64,000 bases of DNA from Shewanella sp. Choline-02u-19 (lineage in GTDB: Bacteria; Pseudomonadota; Gammaproteobacteria; Enterobacterales; Shewanellaceae). Shown here one piece after another: positions 36,477-44,755 of the stretch. Position numbers and translations under genes: made by a program. Numbering within the stretch: position 1 is the stretch's first letter; every line of letters begins with the position of its first letter. Location of the stretch: positions 124,001-188,000 of the forward strand of contig NZ_PJBE01000013.1 in assembly GCF_002836205.1 (NCBI RefSeq). The letters are read 5' to 3'. The notes under the pieces are model-generated. The model searched no databases and was not told where the DNA came from. It saw only the letters and a program-made list of their open reading frames with translations.

Positions 36477-36818
36477 CTACATCGCATCCCATAGTTCGGC
36501 TTTTTGTACAATAATATCGACCACATTAGCAAGCTCTATACCTTTAGGGGTTAAACCGTAATTCACCGTGACCGGGATAGTGTCTTCTTGTTTTCGCCAA
36601 ACAAATCCATGCTCTCGTAACAACTTTAAACGCTCAGTGAGTACCTTACTTGAGACTAATGCCAACTGCTTACGTATTTGACCAAATCGCATCTCTTCCT
36701 GTTGGCCTAGCAACCATACTATATGTGCAGTCCATTTAGTTGATATCAATGTTAAGTATTTGTCCACACTACAATAGTTGGCTGGCTTTACTTGATGATT
36801 CACTTCTATTGGCATCAC
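36477..36818 (-). CDS. HxlR-family transcriptional regulator
   Basis: A 113-residue winged-helix regulator. HxlR features: Cys16 near the N-terminus (CSVDKYL), KWTAHIVWLL near residues 31-40, RFGQIRKQL near 48-56, the recognition region SSKVLTERLKLLREHGFV near 61-78, and the wing VNYGLTPKGIEL. Such proteins often sense quinones or aldehydes and control a divergent oxidoreductase gene. Here the divergent genes are a SnoaL-like protein and a truncated quinone oxidoreductase, with strong palindromes between. The intron ends about 25 bases beyond its stop. Confidence 0.87.
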   Translation of the reverse strand: MMPIEVNHQVKPANYCSVDKYLTLISTKWTAHIVWLLGQQEEMRFGQIRKQLALVSSKVLTERLKLLREHGFVWRKQEDTIPVTVNYGLTPKGIELANVVDIIVQKAELWDAM

Positions 36819-36854
36819 TCTTCCCTCATTCGTTCTTCTTTAATCTACAGTTTA

Positions 36855-36868
36855 ATATCGATCGATAT
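36855..36868. promoter_or_regulatory. Perfect 14-bp palindrome in hxlR promoter region
   Basis: ATATCGATCGATAT is fully self-complementary and lies 37 bases upstream of the hxlR start. It may be part of the HxlR operator or the promoter region; only symmetry supports it. Confidence 0.4.
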
Positions 36869-36876
36869 CACAGCTT

Positions 36877-36900
36877 ACTAGTTACATAGGGGTAACTAGT
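36877..36900. promoter_or_regulatory. Inverted repeat, likely HxlR operator
   Basis: ACTAGTTAC (36877-36885) and GTAACTAGT (36892-36900) are exact reverse complements with a 6-base spacer. Further GTTACT and AGTAAC elements follow at 36899-36932. Placement between divergent hxlR and its neighbour fits an autoregulatory operator. Confidence 0.55.
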
Positions 36901-37009
36901 TACTTTTTGGAAGCTACTTTCAAATAGTAACCAAGTTCATTATTATAACTTACAACGACAAGGCAAAGATATTGGTTGTATCTGAGCCAACAATTAACAG
37001 GACTAAGTT

Positions 37010-37420
37010 ATGCGTTACATTTTACTTTTAACCACTCTGTTTTCATTCTGTCTGCTGGCAGGAACTCATTACTCGAAACCACAAACGCCTGCTGAGTTAC
37101 ATGTATTATTTGGGCAATACTTTGCACAGAAAGATATAGAAGGATTAAGTACGCTTTTTCATGAAGATGCAGTATTTATTTTAGATGAAGAAGGCAACCA
37201 AGCTAAGGGGCATGAAGCGATTAAACAGGTATTACAGGGCTTTATGCAAGGTGATGTAAAGATGGTCACAAAAAGTGTTTCTATTCATGTAAATGGTGAC
37301 GTAGCCATGATCCTCTCAGAATGGGAAGTACCAAATGCTATGCATGGCACTGCTTTAGAGGTTATGCATTACGTGGACGGTGGCTGGGTTTACGTTATCG
37401 ACAATCCATATGGTTTTTAA
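37010..37420 (+). CDS. Secreted SnoaL-like (NTF2-fold) protein
   Basis: A 136-residue protein with an N-terminal signal peptide (hydrophobic residues 3-18) and an NTF2/SnoaL-like domain. The pattern EGLSTLFHEDAVFILDEEGN near 47-66, GHEAIKQVLQGFM near 70-82 and the WVYVIDNPY end is typical of DUF4440/SnoaL proteins. Function unknown; such proteins bind or turn over small hydrophobic molecules. It is divergent from hxlR and 38 bases ahead of the oxidoreductase fragment, so it was probably the first gene of an HxlR-controlled operon. Confidence 0.72.
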   Translation: MRYILLLTTLFSFCLLAGTHYSKPQTPAELHVLFGQYFAQKDIEGLSTLFHEDAVFILDEEGNQAKGHEAIKQVLQGFMQGDVKMVTKSVSIHVNGDVAMILSEWEVPNAMHGTALEVMHYVDGGWVYVIDNPYGF

Positions 37421-37458
37421 TTTTAGCAATAATGAATAGTTTAGAGAGGAATTTCAAA

Positions 37459-37680
37459 ATGAAAGCAGTACAGGTTCAGTCGTTTGGTGATATCGATAAA
37501 TTAGTTGTCAATGAAGTTGAAAAGCCATCAATTACACCCACTCAAGTTCTTATAAAGGTAGTGTATAGCGGTGTTAACCTCGCGGATACTTATATTCGAA
37601 AAGGGGCCTTTCCAGGTTTACCAACACCGCCTTTCACACTTGGTATGGAAGGTTCTGGTGAATATGTGGGGTCAGTGTAA
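37459..37680 (+). pseudogene. Truncated zinc-type/quinone oxidoreductase (QOR family)
   Basis: ATG 37459 follows AGAGGAATTTCAAA. The 73 codons give a normal beginning of the quinone oxidoreductase/medium-chain dehydrogenase family (MKAVQVQSFG, then NLADTYIRKGAFPGLPTPPF and LGMEGSG at 65-71). They then run into a stop. Family members have about 320-330 residues, so the cofactor-binding domain is missing. No continuation was found in other frames downstream; instead MITE-like repeats begin 75 bases later. The gene is broken and was presumably the HxlR target. Confidence 0.8.
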
Positions 37681-37754
37681 ACTTTAATTTATTACCGTAC
37701 ATCTCCTAATCTCACAGCTCACTTTTAGACCTTTTGCATTAACTCGGTTCTGTC

Positions 37755-38009
37755 CAGAAATGAGCTAGACGCTACTCTGAACTCGCTGGCAGAACATCTG
37801 CTGTGGAACGTGCAAGCTTCTGAAAAAGGGATTTTTCAGCAGAGCCTACATGGAGGTATTCACGGCGGCTTGCAAAGGAACATAGTGGATGAGCTGCTTT
37901 CCATCATAAGTAGATGTTTTAGGTCATGGCACTAGAACCCGGCCCAGAAGCCTTGCCGGGATGACTCCCAATTATTTCCAAGTTGTTCTGCTAAGCTATC
38001 TCATTTCTG
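37755..38009. mobile_element. MITE-like element, copy 1
   Basis: A 255-bp unit starting CAGAAATGAGCTAG and ending CTATCTCATTTCTG; the ends are inverted repeats of each other with one mismatch in 14 bases. Inside are a perfect hairpin CTGAAAAA-GGGA-TTTTTCAG and a CCGGC...GCCGG hairpin. There is no coding frame. The structure is that of a nonautonomous miniature element. It is followed two bases later by a nearly identical second copy. Confidence 0.72.
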
Positions 38010-38011
38010 TC

Positions 38012-38292
38012 CAGAAATGAGCTAGACACTACTCTGAACTCGTGTGAACACACGCTACTCTGAACTCGCTGGCAGAGCATCTGCTGTGGAACGTGCAAGC
38101 TTCTGAAAAAGGGATTTTTCAGCAGAGCCTACATGGAGGTATTCACGGCGGCTTGCAAAGGAACATAGTGGATGAGCTGCTTTCCATCATAAGTAGATGT
38201 TTTAGGTAATGGCACTAGATCCCGGCCCAGAAGCCTTGCCGGGATGACTCCCAATTATTCCCAAGTTGTTCTGCTAAGCTATCTCATTTCTG
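38012..38292. mobile_element. MITE-like element, copy 2
   Basis: The same unit in the same orientation, with only a few base differences from copy 1 and a 26-bp internal partial duplication of the segment CTACTCTGAACTCG near its left end. The right end CTCATTTCTG is intact. A direct tandem of complete elements is unusual and could reflect a repeat insertion or unequal crossing-over. Confidence 0.72.
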
Positions 38293-38731
38293 CCCAAAAA
38301 CGTGTTTAGCTTTAAAACTAACATATCTATTCTCGACTAATACGCTTCAATAGCAGTAGCACCATAATTAACAGTTAGCGTTGTCACTTACAGCAGGACC
38401 TTTTTATTGTGTTATATACAGAACACGCTGTTTCATTTTGAAGCTATTTTTTACATTTGTAGCACAAATATGTTAGCTGCTTCCTGTTTACTGATTGTCG
38501 ATTGTTGTAAACTCCGCGCCAACAAAGGCTATGTTGGTAAGAGTAAATTTTACCAGACATTGTGTACCACAAATGTGTTTACACCAATACTCGCAGGTCA
38601 CTAGCGCTATCAGCGCCAAGTGGATCTCTCACCCAAGTCAATCTCGTTTGGGGCTCTACCTGCCATAGCCATATCGCCAATGAATAACCATTGGTTTACT
38701 GATATTTAAGAGATCAAAAGGTATAACTACT
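38293..38731. promoter_or_regulatory. Leader region of purine permease gene
   Basis: About 440 bases without a supported gene between the MITE-like copies and the permease. I looked for a purine riboswitch and did not find its conserved core. A 65-codon frame at 38407-38604 lacks a ribosome site and looks random. The region should carry the permease promoter, not clearly recognisable. Confidence 0.3.
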
Positions 38732-40102
38732 ATGAAGTCTGAACAGACTCTCTCTAGCTCTAACTCTGCCGCTGTGTCTGCCACCGATTCATTTTTGGAT
38801 CGCTATTTCAATATTACTGCCCGTGGAAGTACCTTAAAACGCGAAGTCATTGCCGGCTTAACGACGTTTTTGGCGATGGTTTACTCGGTGATTGTGGTGC
38901 CTAACATGCTGGGTACTGCGGGGTTTGATCCTGCATCGGTATTTATTGCTACCTGCTTAATTGCCGCGTTTGGGTCGTTACTCATGGGGTTATGGGCTAA
39001 CTTGCCGATGGCCATTGGTTGTGCAATATCACTCACGGCATTTACAGCCTTTAGTATGGTGCTGGGGCAGGGGATATCGATCCCTGTCACGCTTGGCGCT
39101 ATTTTCCTTATGGGTATCGTATTTACCCTTGTGAGTGTCACCGGTATACGTCAGTGGGTACTGACTAATTTACCAAAAGGTATTGCTCACGGTACGGGTA
39201 TTGGTATTGGTCTGTTTTTACTGCTTATTGCGACCAATAGCGTGCAATTGATTGTATCGAACGATGCTGGCTTACCCGTCAAGCTGGGTGATATTAATAG
39301 CTTGCCGGTTATTGCCACTATTGTTGGTCTTGCGGCGACGATAGGGCTTGAGCGACGTGGTATGCCTGGTGGCATATTGCTGGTGATTGTCGGTTTATCA
39401 ATCTTTGGTTTAATATTTGATCCTAGCGTGACTTACCAAGGCTTATTTGCCCTGCCTGACTTGATGTCTGAAACATCAATGATCGGCCAGCTCGATATTA
39501 TGGGCGCGCTGAACCCTGTGGTACTGCCGATTGTGTTGGCGTTGGTGATGACGGCAATTTTTGATGCTACTGGTACTATCCGTGCTGTTGCTGGGCAAGC
39601 TGAACTGCTGGATGAGAACGACAATATAGTGGGTGGTGGTAAAGCACTGACGTCAGATTCTGTCAGCAGTATTGTTGCTGGTGTTGTCGGCGGCGCTCCC
39701 GCTGCCGTTTATATTGAATCTGCAGCCGGAACCGCTGCGGGTGGTAAAACGGGCCTGACGGCGACCATTGTTGGCTTGCTGTTTTTAATGATGATGTTCT
39801 TGGCGCCATTAAGCTTTCTAGTGCCGGCTTATGCAACGGCGCCAGCGCTTATGTATGTTGGACTACTGATGCTAAGCAACGTGACTAAGCTTGATTTTGA
39901 CGATAAAGTGGATGCGATGGCGGGTCTGACTTGCGCTGTGTTTATTATCTTAAGCTGTAATATTGTGACAGGGATAATGCTTGGGTTTGTCACCTTGGTG
40001 ATTGGCCGTATATGCAGTGGCGAGTGGCGCAAACTGCGGCTTGGCGTTATCGCCATTACGCTTGGTTTAGTGACTTTCTATCTGGGCGGCTGGGCGATTT
40101 AA
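38732..40102 (+). CDS. NCS2-family purine (adenine/guanine/hypoxanthine) permease, AzgA type
   Basis: A 456-residue inner-membrane purine:H+ symporter of the AzgA-like branch of NCS2. Signatures are LDRYFNITARGSTLKREVIAG near the start (residues 22-43), GLTTFLAMVYS near 43-53, MAIGCAISLTAF near 93-104, TAIFDATGTIRAVAGQAELL near 271-290 and ESAAGTAAGGKTGLTA near 328-343. About 12-14 helices are expected. AAAAGG precedes the start. Which purines are carried cannot be read from sequence. It fits with the nucleoside salvage genes elsewhere in the window. Confidence 0.88.
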   Translation: MKSEQTLSSSNSAAVSATDSFLDRYFNITARGSTLKREVIAGLTTFLAMVYSVIVVPNMLGTAGFDPASVFIATCLIAAFGSLLMGLWANLPMAIGCAISLTAFTAFSMVLGQGISIPVTLGAIFLMGIVFTLVSVTGIRQWVLTNLPKGIAHGTGIGIGLFLLLIATNSVQLIVSNDAGLPVKLGDINSLPVIATIVGLAATIGLERRGMPGGILLVIVGLSIFGLIFDPSVTYQGLFALPDLMSETSMIGQLDIMGALNPVVLPIVLALVMTAIFDATGTIRAVAGQAELLDENDNIVGGGKALTSDSVSSIVAGVVGGAPAAVYIESAAGTAAGGKTGLTATIVGLLFLMMMFLAPLSFLVPAYATAPALMYVGLLMLSNVTKLDFDDKVDAMAGLTCAVFIILSCNIVTGIMLGFVTLVIGRICSGEWRKLRLGVIAITLGLVTFYLGGWAI

Positions 40103-40123
40103 TCCGTTTACGACTGAATATTG

Positions 40124-40150
40124 AGGCCAGCCCGTGAGGCTGGCCTTTTT
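40124..40150 (+). terminator. Terminator after purine permease gene
   Basis: AGGCCAGCC and GGCTGGCCT pair around CGTGA, followed by TTTT. Confidence 0.9.
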
Positions 40151-40177
40151 GTTGGCAGTGTGAGTACCGACTAACGA

Positions 40178-41917
40178 TTAGTTTACCGCCCCAAGTTCTG
40201 GTCGGTGACAATCAAAGTAGCGACTGCGTTTTTTGTGTTTCAATTTATGCGTATCAACCAATACCAAGCCATCGATGCAATCCCCAAACTCAGCATCAAT
40301 GCCAAAATCAAGAAAGCTGACACCATCGTCATTACAAAGCTCGCCATATTGTTTGTAGAGTGCAGGCACCGCCGCGCCCATACTTGCCATCGTTTGTTTG
40401 AGTAATTTAAAGCCTTCGGCATATTCAAGCTGGCCATATTGGCGATTAAGTAATTGCAGTTTATCTTCATTAAAAATAAACGGACTAAAAGAGTGCGCCA
40501 GTGGTTGCTCGCTGGCGAACTGCATTTTATAAAAGTGGATTAAGCGCTCTTTGGCGGGTTCTGGCAGTTGGTCACTTAACGATACGGGACCAAACAGGTA
40601 ACGATATTGTGGGTTTTTAACCAAAAAGGCGCCGATGCCAATCCAGAGGTAATCTAAACTGCGTTTGCCCCAATATTTGGGTTGTACAAAGCTACGCCCA
40701 AGCTCTAAGCCTTGTTCAAAGTAGGGGGCAAAGGCGCTGTGGTATTTAAATAATGATTGGCTGTAAAGTGCATCATTACCATATTGTTTATGAACCTCTT
40801 TAGCACCGGCAAAACGGTATGAACCGACGATTTCCATATCTACGGGGTCCCATAACACTAAGTGCTGATAGTAGGAGTCGTATTTGTCGGTATCTCTGCG
40901 ATTGCCAGTGCCTTCACCCACTGCTCGAAAAGCTATCTCTCTTAGTCGTCCTATTTCGCGCATAATCGGGTTACTTGCTTGGTGTTGATAGAGGTAAATC
41001 TTCTTTTTATCGCTTGTTTCGCCAAGTAATTCACACTTTAAAAGCGCCGTTTGTAACTCACTGCGAGACTCAGGATGAGCAATGGCACTTTGGGTGGTAA
41101 ACAGTGGGCTGCGATTTTTACCTATGCGGTAGAGATGATTTTTTAATAGCTTAACTTTTGTTTTCAGCGGGAAATCTGAGCTATTAACCACCTCTTTAGG
41201 AATTAACTCCCCAATGCGTACGGGCATGGTTTTTTTGGCTTGCTTAAACATCTCCGTTACGAGCATCAAACTGGCCAGTGGTTTATACAGCATTGAGGCG
41301 CCATAAAACGCTGCTGAGTTTTTAGCATCAGCGTGCATGGGCAGCAGTGGGGCATTACACGCTTTCGCTATCTTTAAAAAACCAGAATGCCAGTGCAAGT
41401 CAACCACACCTGTTGGTCGAAGCCGTGACACCTCGCCACTGGGGAAAATCAATAGCGTACCTTCATCTCGTAGATGCTGATGGATATTATTGAGGTGTTG
41501 TTTTGGCGTGCCCCCCGTCATATTACGAACCGGCAGCAGTATTGAATGCAGCGGTTCAAGTGCCATCAGCAGTTCATTGGCGACCACTTTTATGTCGGGT
41601 CTCACCTTGCTGATAAGTTTTATCATGGCTAAGGCGTCAAGAGAGCCGATAGGATGGTTGGCGTAGATGACCACTCGCCCTTCAATAGGGATGTTTTCTA
41701 TCTCGCTATTGGGCACGCTGTAGTTGAAATTGAAACTATTGAGTACCTGCTCGACAAAATCTACCCCTTTTAAATAGGAGAATTGATTAGCAATGTCATT
41801 ACACTCTTTCTCCTTGAGCAGGTAACGCAGCATCGCCTTGGTGGGCGTGGCTAGCCAAGGGGTTTTATCGAGCATCGGTAAGTTTTGTTCTACAACATTG
41901 TCGACATTGAAAATCAT
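40178..41917 (-). CDS. olsF: Bifunctional acyltransferase, OlsF type (ornithine lipid synthesis)
   Basis: A 579-residue two-domain protein. The N-terminal half (to about 270) is a PlsC-like acyltransferase with the NHPIGSLDALAM motif (NHx4D) near residues 81-92 and FPSGEVSR near 155. The C-terminal half (about 285-560) is a GNAT/OlsB-like N-acyltransferase with MREIGRLREIAFRAVGEGTG near 318-337 and the GSYRFA strand. Proteins with this fusion (OlsF) carry out both acylations of ornithine to give ornithine lipids, as shown in Serratia, and Vibrio has a homologue. Older annotations call it a putative hemolysin. The assignment comes from the domain order; substrate was not tested. Confidence 0.72.
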   Translation of the reverse strand: MIFNVDNVVEQNLPMLDKTPWLATPTKAMLRYLLKEKECNDIANQFSYLKGVDFVEQVLNSFNFNYSVPNSEIENIPIEGRVVIYANHPIGSLDALAMIKLISKVRPDIKVVANELLMALEPLHSILLPVRNMTGGTPKQHLNNIHQHLRDEGTLLIFPSGEVSRLRPTGVVDLHWHSGFLKIAKACNAPLLPMHADAKNSAAFYGASMLYKPLASLMLVTEMFKQAKKTMPVRIGELIPKEVVNSSDFPLKTKVKLLKNHLYRIGKNRSPLFTTQSAIAHPESRSELQTALLKCELLGETSDKKKIYLYQHQASNPIMREIGRLREIAFRAVGEGTGNRRDTDKYDSYYQHLVLWDPVDMEIVGSYRFAGAKEVHKQYGNDALYSQSLFKYHSAFAPYFEQGLELGRSFVQPKYWGKRSLDYLWIGIGAFLVKNPQYRYLFGPVSLSDQLPEPAKERLIHFYKMQFASEQPLAHSFSPFIFNEDKLQLLNRQYGQLEYAEGFKLLKQTMASMGAAVPALYKQYGELCNDDGVSFLDFGIDAEFGDCIDGLVLVDTHKLKHKKRSRYFDCHRPELGAVN

Positions 41918-41967
41918 AATAAAACCCTATTGATGAGGACTGACGAGCTGCTATGAACAGATATGAG

Positions 41968-42894
41968 CTAAGCTACGCGCTTTATCATTGGTGAACCTGA
42001 GTGCTGGCTAAATTGAATTGCGCTGATAAGTCGGGCGCAGGCTGTAGCTTCTTGCCATTTCAGCAGTTGGATATCACCCGAATCGGACTCGGCTATAAAG
42101 GTGCAGTTTTCCACCCAATCTCCGTCGTTGGCGTAAACCATATTGTCGGTAACCGTGAGTTCTGGCTGGTGGATATGACCACAAACGACAACATCCACTT
42201 CCATGCGCTTTGCATAGCGGGTGACGGCGTTGCGATAATTTTTAATGGCTTGTTGCGCTTTGCTGACCCTGAGTTTGACGTAACTGGCGAGTGACCAGTA
42301 CGGATAACCCAATTGGCTGCGCACTTTATGCAGTTGGCGATTTAGGAATAACAGCAAGTCATAAAGGTGATCGCCCAATTTGGCGTAGGCGCGGCCAATA
42401 CACACTTCAGAGTCAAATTGGTCGCCATGTAATACCAACACTTTACGCCCTGACACTGTGGTGTGAATATGCTCTTTGGTAATGGTGAGGTCCAACAGAC
42501 AAAAACCATCGTAGGGCTTTAGGGCTTCATCGTGATTACCCGGAATATACACAATACGTGTGCCTTCTCGTGCCATTTTGAGCAATTTTTGTAGAACTAG
42601 GTTATGTGATTGAGGCCAAAGGAATTTACGTTTTAGCGCCCATATGTCAAAGATATCGCCAACCAGAAACAGGATGTCTGTTTGCAGTGAATTTAACAGT
42701 TGTAGTAGATACTCTGCTTTGCAGTCTTTACTGCCAAGGTGAACATCTGAAAGCCAAATGGCATTATAGTGTTGCGCTTGATTTAATCGGGCACTATTTA
42801 TGGGCTTAACCGTGTCATTCTGCGGCGGTAGGCTGCGGTCTCCAAGGCTGTTTTCGAGTTCTGTTGCGGCAATTCCTTGCTGTTTGTTTTCCAT
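41968..42894 (-). CDS. LpxH-like UDP-2,3-diacylglucosamine diphosphatase family phosphoesterase
   Basis: A 308-residue calcineurin-like metallophosphoesterase. Metal-binding motifs: WLSDVHLGS near residue 49, VGDIFDIW near 78, PGNHDE near 118, HGDQFD near 158 and CGHIHQPE near 238. These belong to the LpxH/LpxH2-type family that cleaves UDP-diacylglucosamine in lipid A synthesis, but many paralogues have other substrates. I place the start at ATG 42894 after AGGAC; the frame continues to a TTG upstream without similarity. It lies 50 bases before olsF on the same strand, so the two may form a lipid-related pair. Confidence 0.78.
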   Translation of the reverse strand: MENKQQGIAATELENSLGDRSLPPQNDTVKPINSARLNQAQHYNAIWLSDVHLGSKDCKAEYLLQLLNSLQTDILFLVGDIFDIWALKRKFLWPQSHNLVLQKLLKMAREGTRIVYIPGNHDEALKPYDGFCLLDLTITKEHIHTTVSGRKVLVLHGDQFDSEVCIGRAYAKLGDHLYDLLLFLNRQLHKVRSQLGYPYWSLASYVKLRVSKAQQAIKNYRNAVTRYAKRMEVDVVVCGHIHQPELTVTDNMVYANDGDWVENCTFIAESDSGDIQLLKWQEATACARLISAIQFSQHSGSPMIKRVA

Positions 42895-42985
42895 TGTCCT
42901 GCCAGTGAAAGCGGGGATATGACAATAGAGTAAAAGCGGCAGTTGACTAGCAGATGAACTATTTGTGGCATGTTGATGACGAGGC

Positions 42986-43011
42986 AAAAAAAAGGAGCGC
43001 TTATGCGCTCC
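42986..43011 (-). terminator. Terminator after yjiH-like gene
   Basis: On the minus strand GGAGCGC and GCGCTCC pair around ATAA and are followed by eight T residues. Confidence 0.9.
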
Positions 43012-43043
43012 GATTATTGACCTTGACTGTTTCTCTATAAAAA

Positions 43044-44399
43044 CTAGAAAATCAGGTGGGCGATCCCTGCTATAACAGGCAGAGTCACCAGTGTTCTTAA
43101 GATAAAGACCACTGCAAGCTCAAGGAAATTGACAGGAATTTTACTGCCCATCAATAGTGCGCCAACTTCACTCATATAGATAAGCTGCGTGACTGACAAT
43201 GCCGCAATAATAAAGCGGGTCATGTCTGACTCAATAGAGCTGGCAAGAATGGCCGGAATAAACATATCCGCAAAACCCACCACAATTGTTTTAGAGGCTT
43301 CAGCAGCTTCTGGTACTTGTAATAGTTCCAGTAGCGGGATAAACGGCATACCAAGATAGTTAAATATTGGCGTGAATTCGGCAACCATCAAGGCGATGGT
43401 ACCAATACCCATCACCACTGGGATCACACCAAAAATCATATCAACTACGTTTTTAACACCGTCGGTCAATGTATGTTTGATGCCGCCAGCGCGAGAGGCT
43501 TTGGTCAGTGCTAGATCTAAACCCCAAGAGAATACGCCATGGCCGGCTGGGATGACTTCATCATCTTTATGGCGGGGTGTTTCATCAATATAGAGGTCTT
43601 TTTTCCACGATAGGGGAGGCAGTTTAGGCACAATTATCGCTGCGACAAAACCGGCAAAACATACCGTGAGATAGAAAGGAACAAATAGGTGTTCTAGCTG
43701 AACTTGCGAGATAACCACCAGTGAAAAGGTTATCGATACTGCTGAGAATGTTGTACCAATCACAGCAGCTTCACGTTGAGTATAGAAGCGTGCTTCGTAT
43801 TGCTTGCTGGTCATCAAAATACCGACACTGCCATCTCCTAACCAAGATGCCATACAATCAATGGCACTTCGACCCGGTAGATTGAAGATAGGACGCATGA
43901 CTTTAGTCAGCAGTGTGCCTAATAGCTCCAGTAAACCAAAGTTTAGTAATAGCGGCAGTAACATCCCTGCAAATAAGAAGACTGAAAACAGTACCGGCAA
44001 TAGGTCGTTGAGAACCAGTGCACCAGTACTACCAGAGCGAATAGCTTCAGGACCGACTTCGAAGAAGGTTAAGCTGATAAAGATGGCACCGAGTATGCGG
44101 ATCACTAACCAAATAGGGGTGACATTAAACAAGGAGTTTAAAAAAACGCTTTTAATCACAAATTTAGGCTGTGCGACTTTAACGACTAATGATGCCAAAG
44201 CAGTAAAGATAACAATCGCAGTGACAATACCGATGAGAGCGTCACCCAGCAGGCTCTGTAGACCTTTAGAGATAATTGCAATTGGAATGGTGATTGCGTC
44301 TTGATAACTGATGGGGGTCATGAATAACAGTAGACCGATCAGTGATGGCACAATAAACGTAAGTATGGTTTTAATGTTATGGGTTTGTTTTTCTGACAC
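43044..44399 (-). CDS. YjiH-family membrane protein with nucleoside-recognition (Gate) domains
   Basis: A 451-residue polytopic membrane protein similar to YjiH, of the family with nucleoside-recognition Gate domains. About ten helices are expected. Distinct stretches are ASWLGDGSVGILMTSKQYEA near 190-208 and FADMFIPAILASSIESDMTR near 375-394. Its transport substrate is not known. The start at 44399 follows GGGTAATAA. It forms a single-gene unit with its own terminator. Confidence 0.75.
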   Translation of the reverse strand: MSEKQTHNIKTILTFIVPSLIGLLLFMTPISYQDAITIPIAIISKGLQSLLGDALIGIVTAIVIFTALASLVVKVAQPKFVIKSVFLNSLFNVTPIWLVIRILGAIFISLTFFEVGPEAIRSGSTGALVLNDLLPVLFSVFLFAGMLLPLLLNFGLLELLGTLLTKVMRPIFNLPGRSAIDCMASWLGDGSVGILMTSKQYEARFYTQREAAVIGTTFSAVSITFSLVVISQVQLEHLFVPFYLTVCFAGFVAAIIVPKLPPLSWKKDLYIDETPRHKDDEVIPAGHGVFSWGLDLALTKASRAGGIKHTLTDGVKNVVDMIFGVIPVVMGIGTIALMVAEFTPIFNYLGMPFIPLLELLQVPEAAEASKTIVVGFADMFIPAILASSIESDMTRFIIAALSVTQLIYMSEVGALLMGSKIPVNFLELAVVFILRTLVTLPVIAGIAHLIF

Positions 44400-44755
44400 T
44401 TTTTATTACCCTAAATATCGAGTTTTGCTTTACAGCGTTAAAGCTGAATTGGTACTTAAGCAAATAATGTATTGAATATTCATTCAACCGCTAGCAGGCG
44501 AGGTTACCGCCTTAAAACATCTAAGTAAAACGATTCTCTTGTTATATAGAATATATCAAGACTAGCGAATAGTTATTAACTCTAAATGACTATTTATATT
44601 GTATCGGAATAAGCAGCAAAAGCACAAAAATATTTTTTGTTTATATTCATTTAAAACAATGGTTTGTTTATGTTTCTTAGTTGTTGATTGTTTGGTGCGG
44701 CGGATGTTGTCGCTACCCACTAGTGGTAACGACAACACATATTACGGAGGGCAAA
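44400..44755. promoter_or_regulatory. Intergenic region with strong hairpin behind the chemoreceptor gene
   Basis: 356 AT-rich bases holding the promoter of the YjiH-like gene. Near the end of the chemoreceptor gene is an imperfect long hairpin, 44706-44737: TGTTGTCG-C-TACC pairs with GGTA-A-CGACAACA around CACTAGT. It has no T run on either strand. It could stabilise or terminate the chemoreceptor transcript. Confidence 0.45.

Noticed and set aside
37755..38292. CRISPR array suggested by the direct repeats
   Set aside because: There are only two long near-identical units with inverted ends and no short repeat/spacer pattern; no cas genes are present.
38293..38731. Possible purine riboswitch before the purine permease
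   Set aside because: The conserved three-way-junction core of purine riboswitches was not found in the leader.
43804..44304. Open frame of 166 codons opposite the YjiH-like gene
   Set aside because: It mirrors the hydrophobic codons of the real membrane gene and lacks a start signal.
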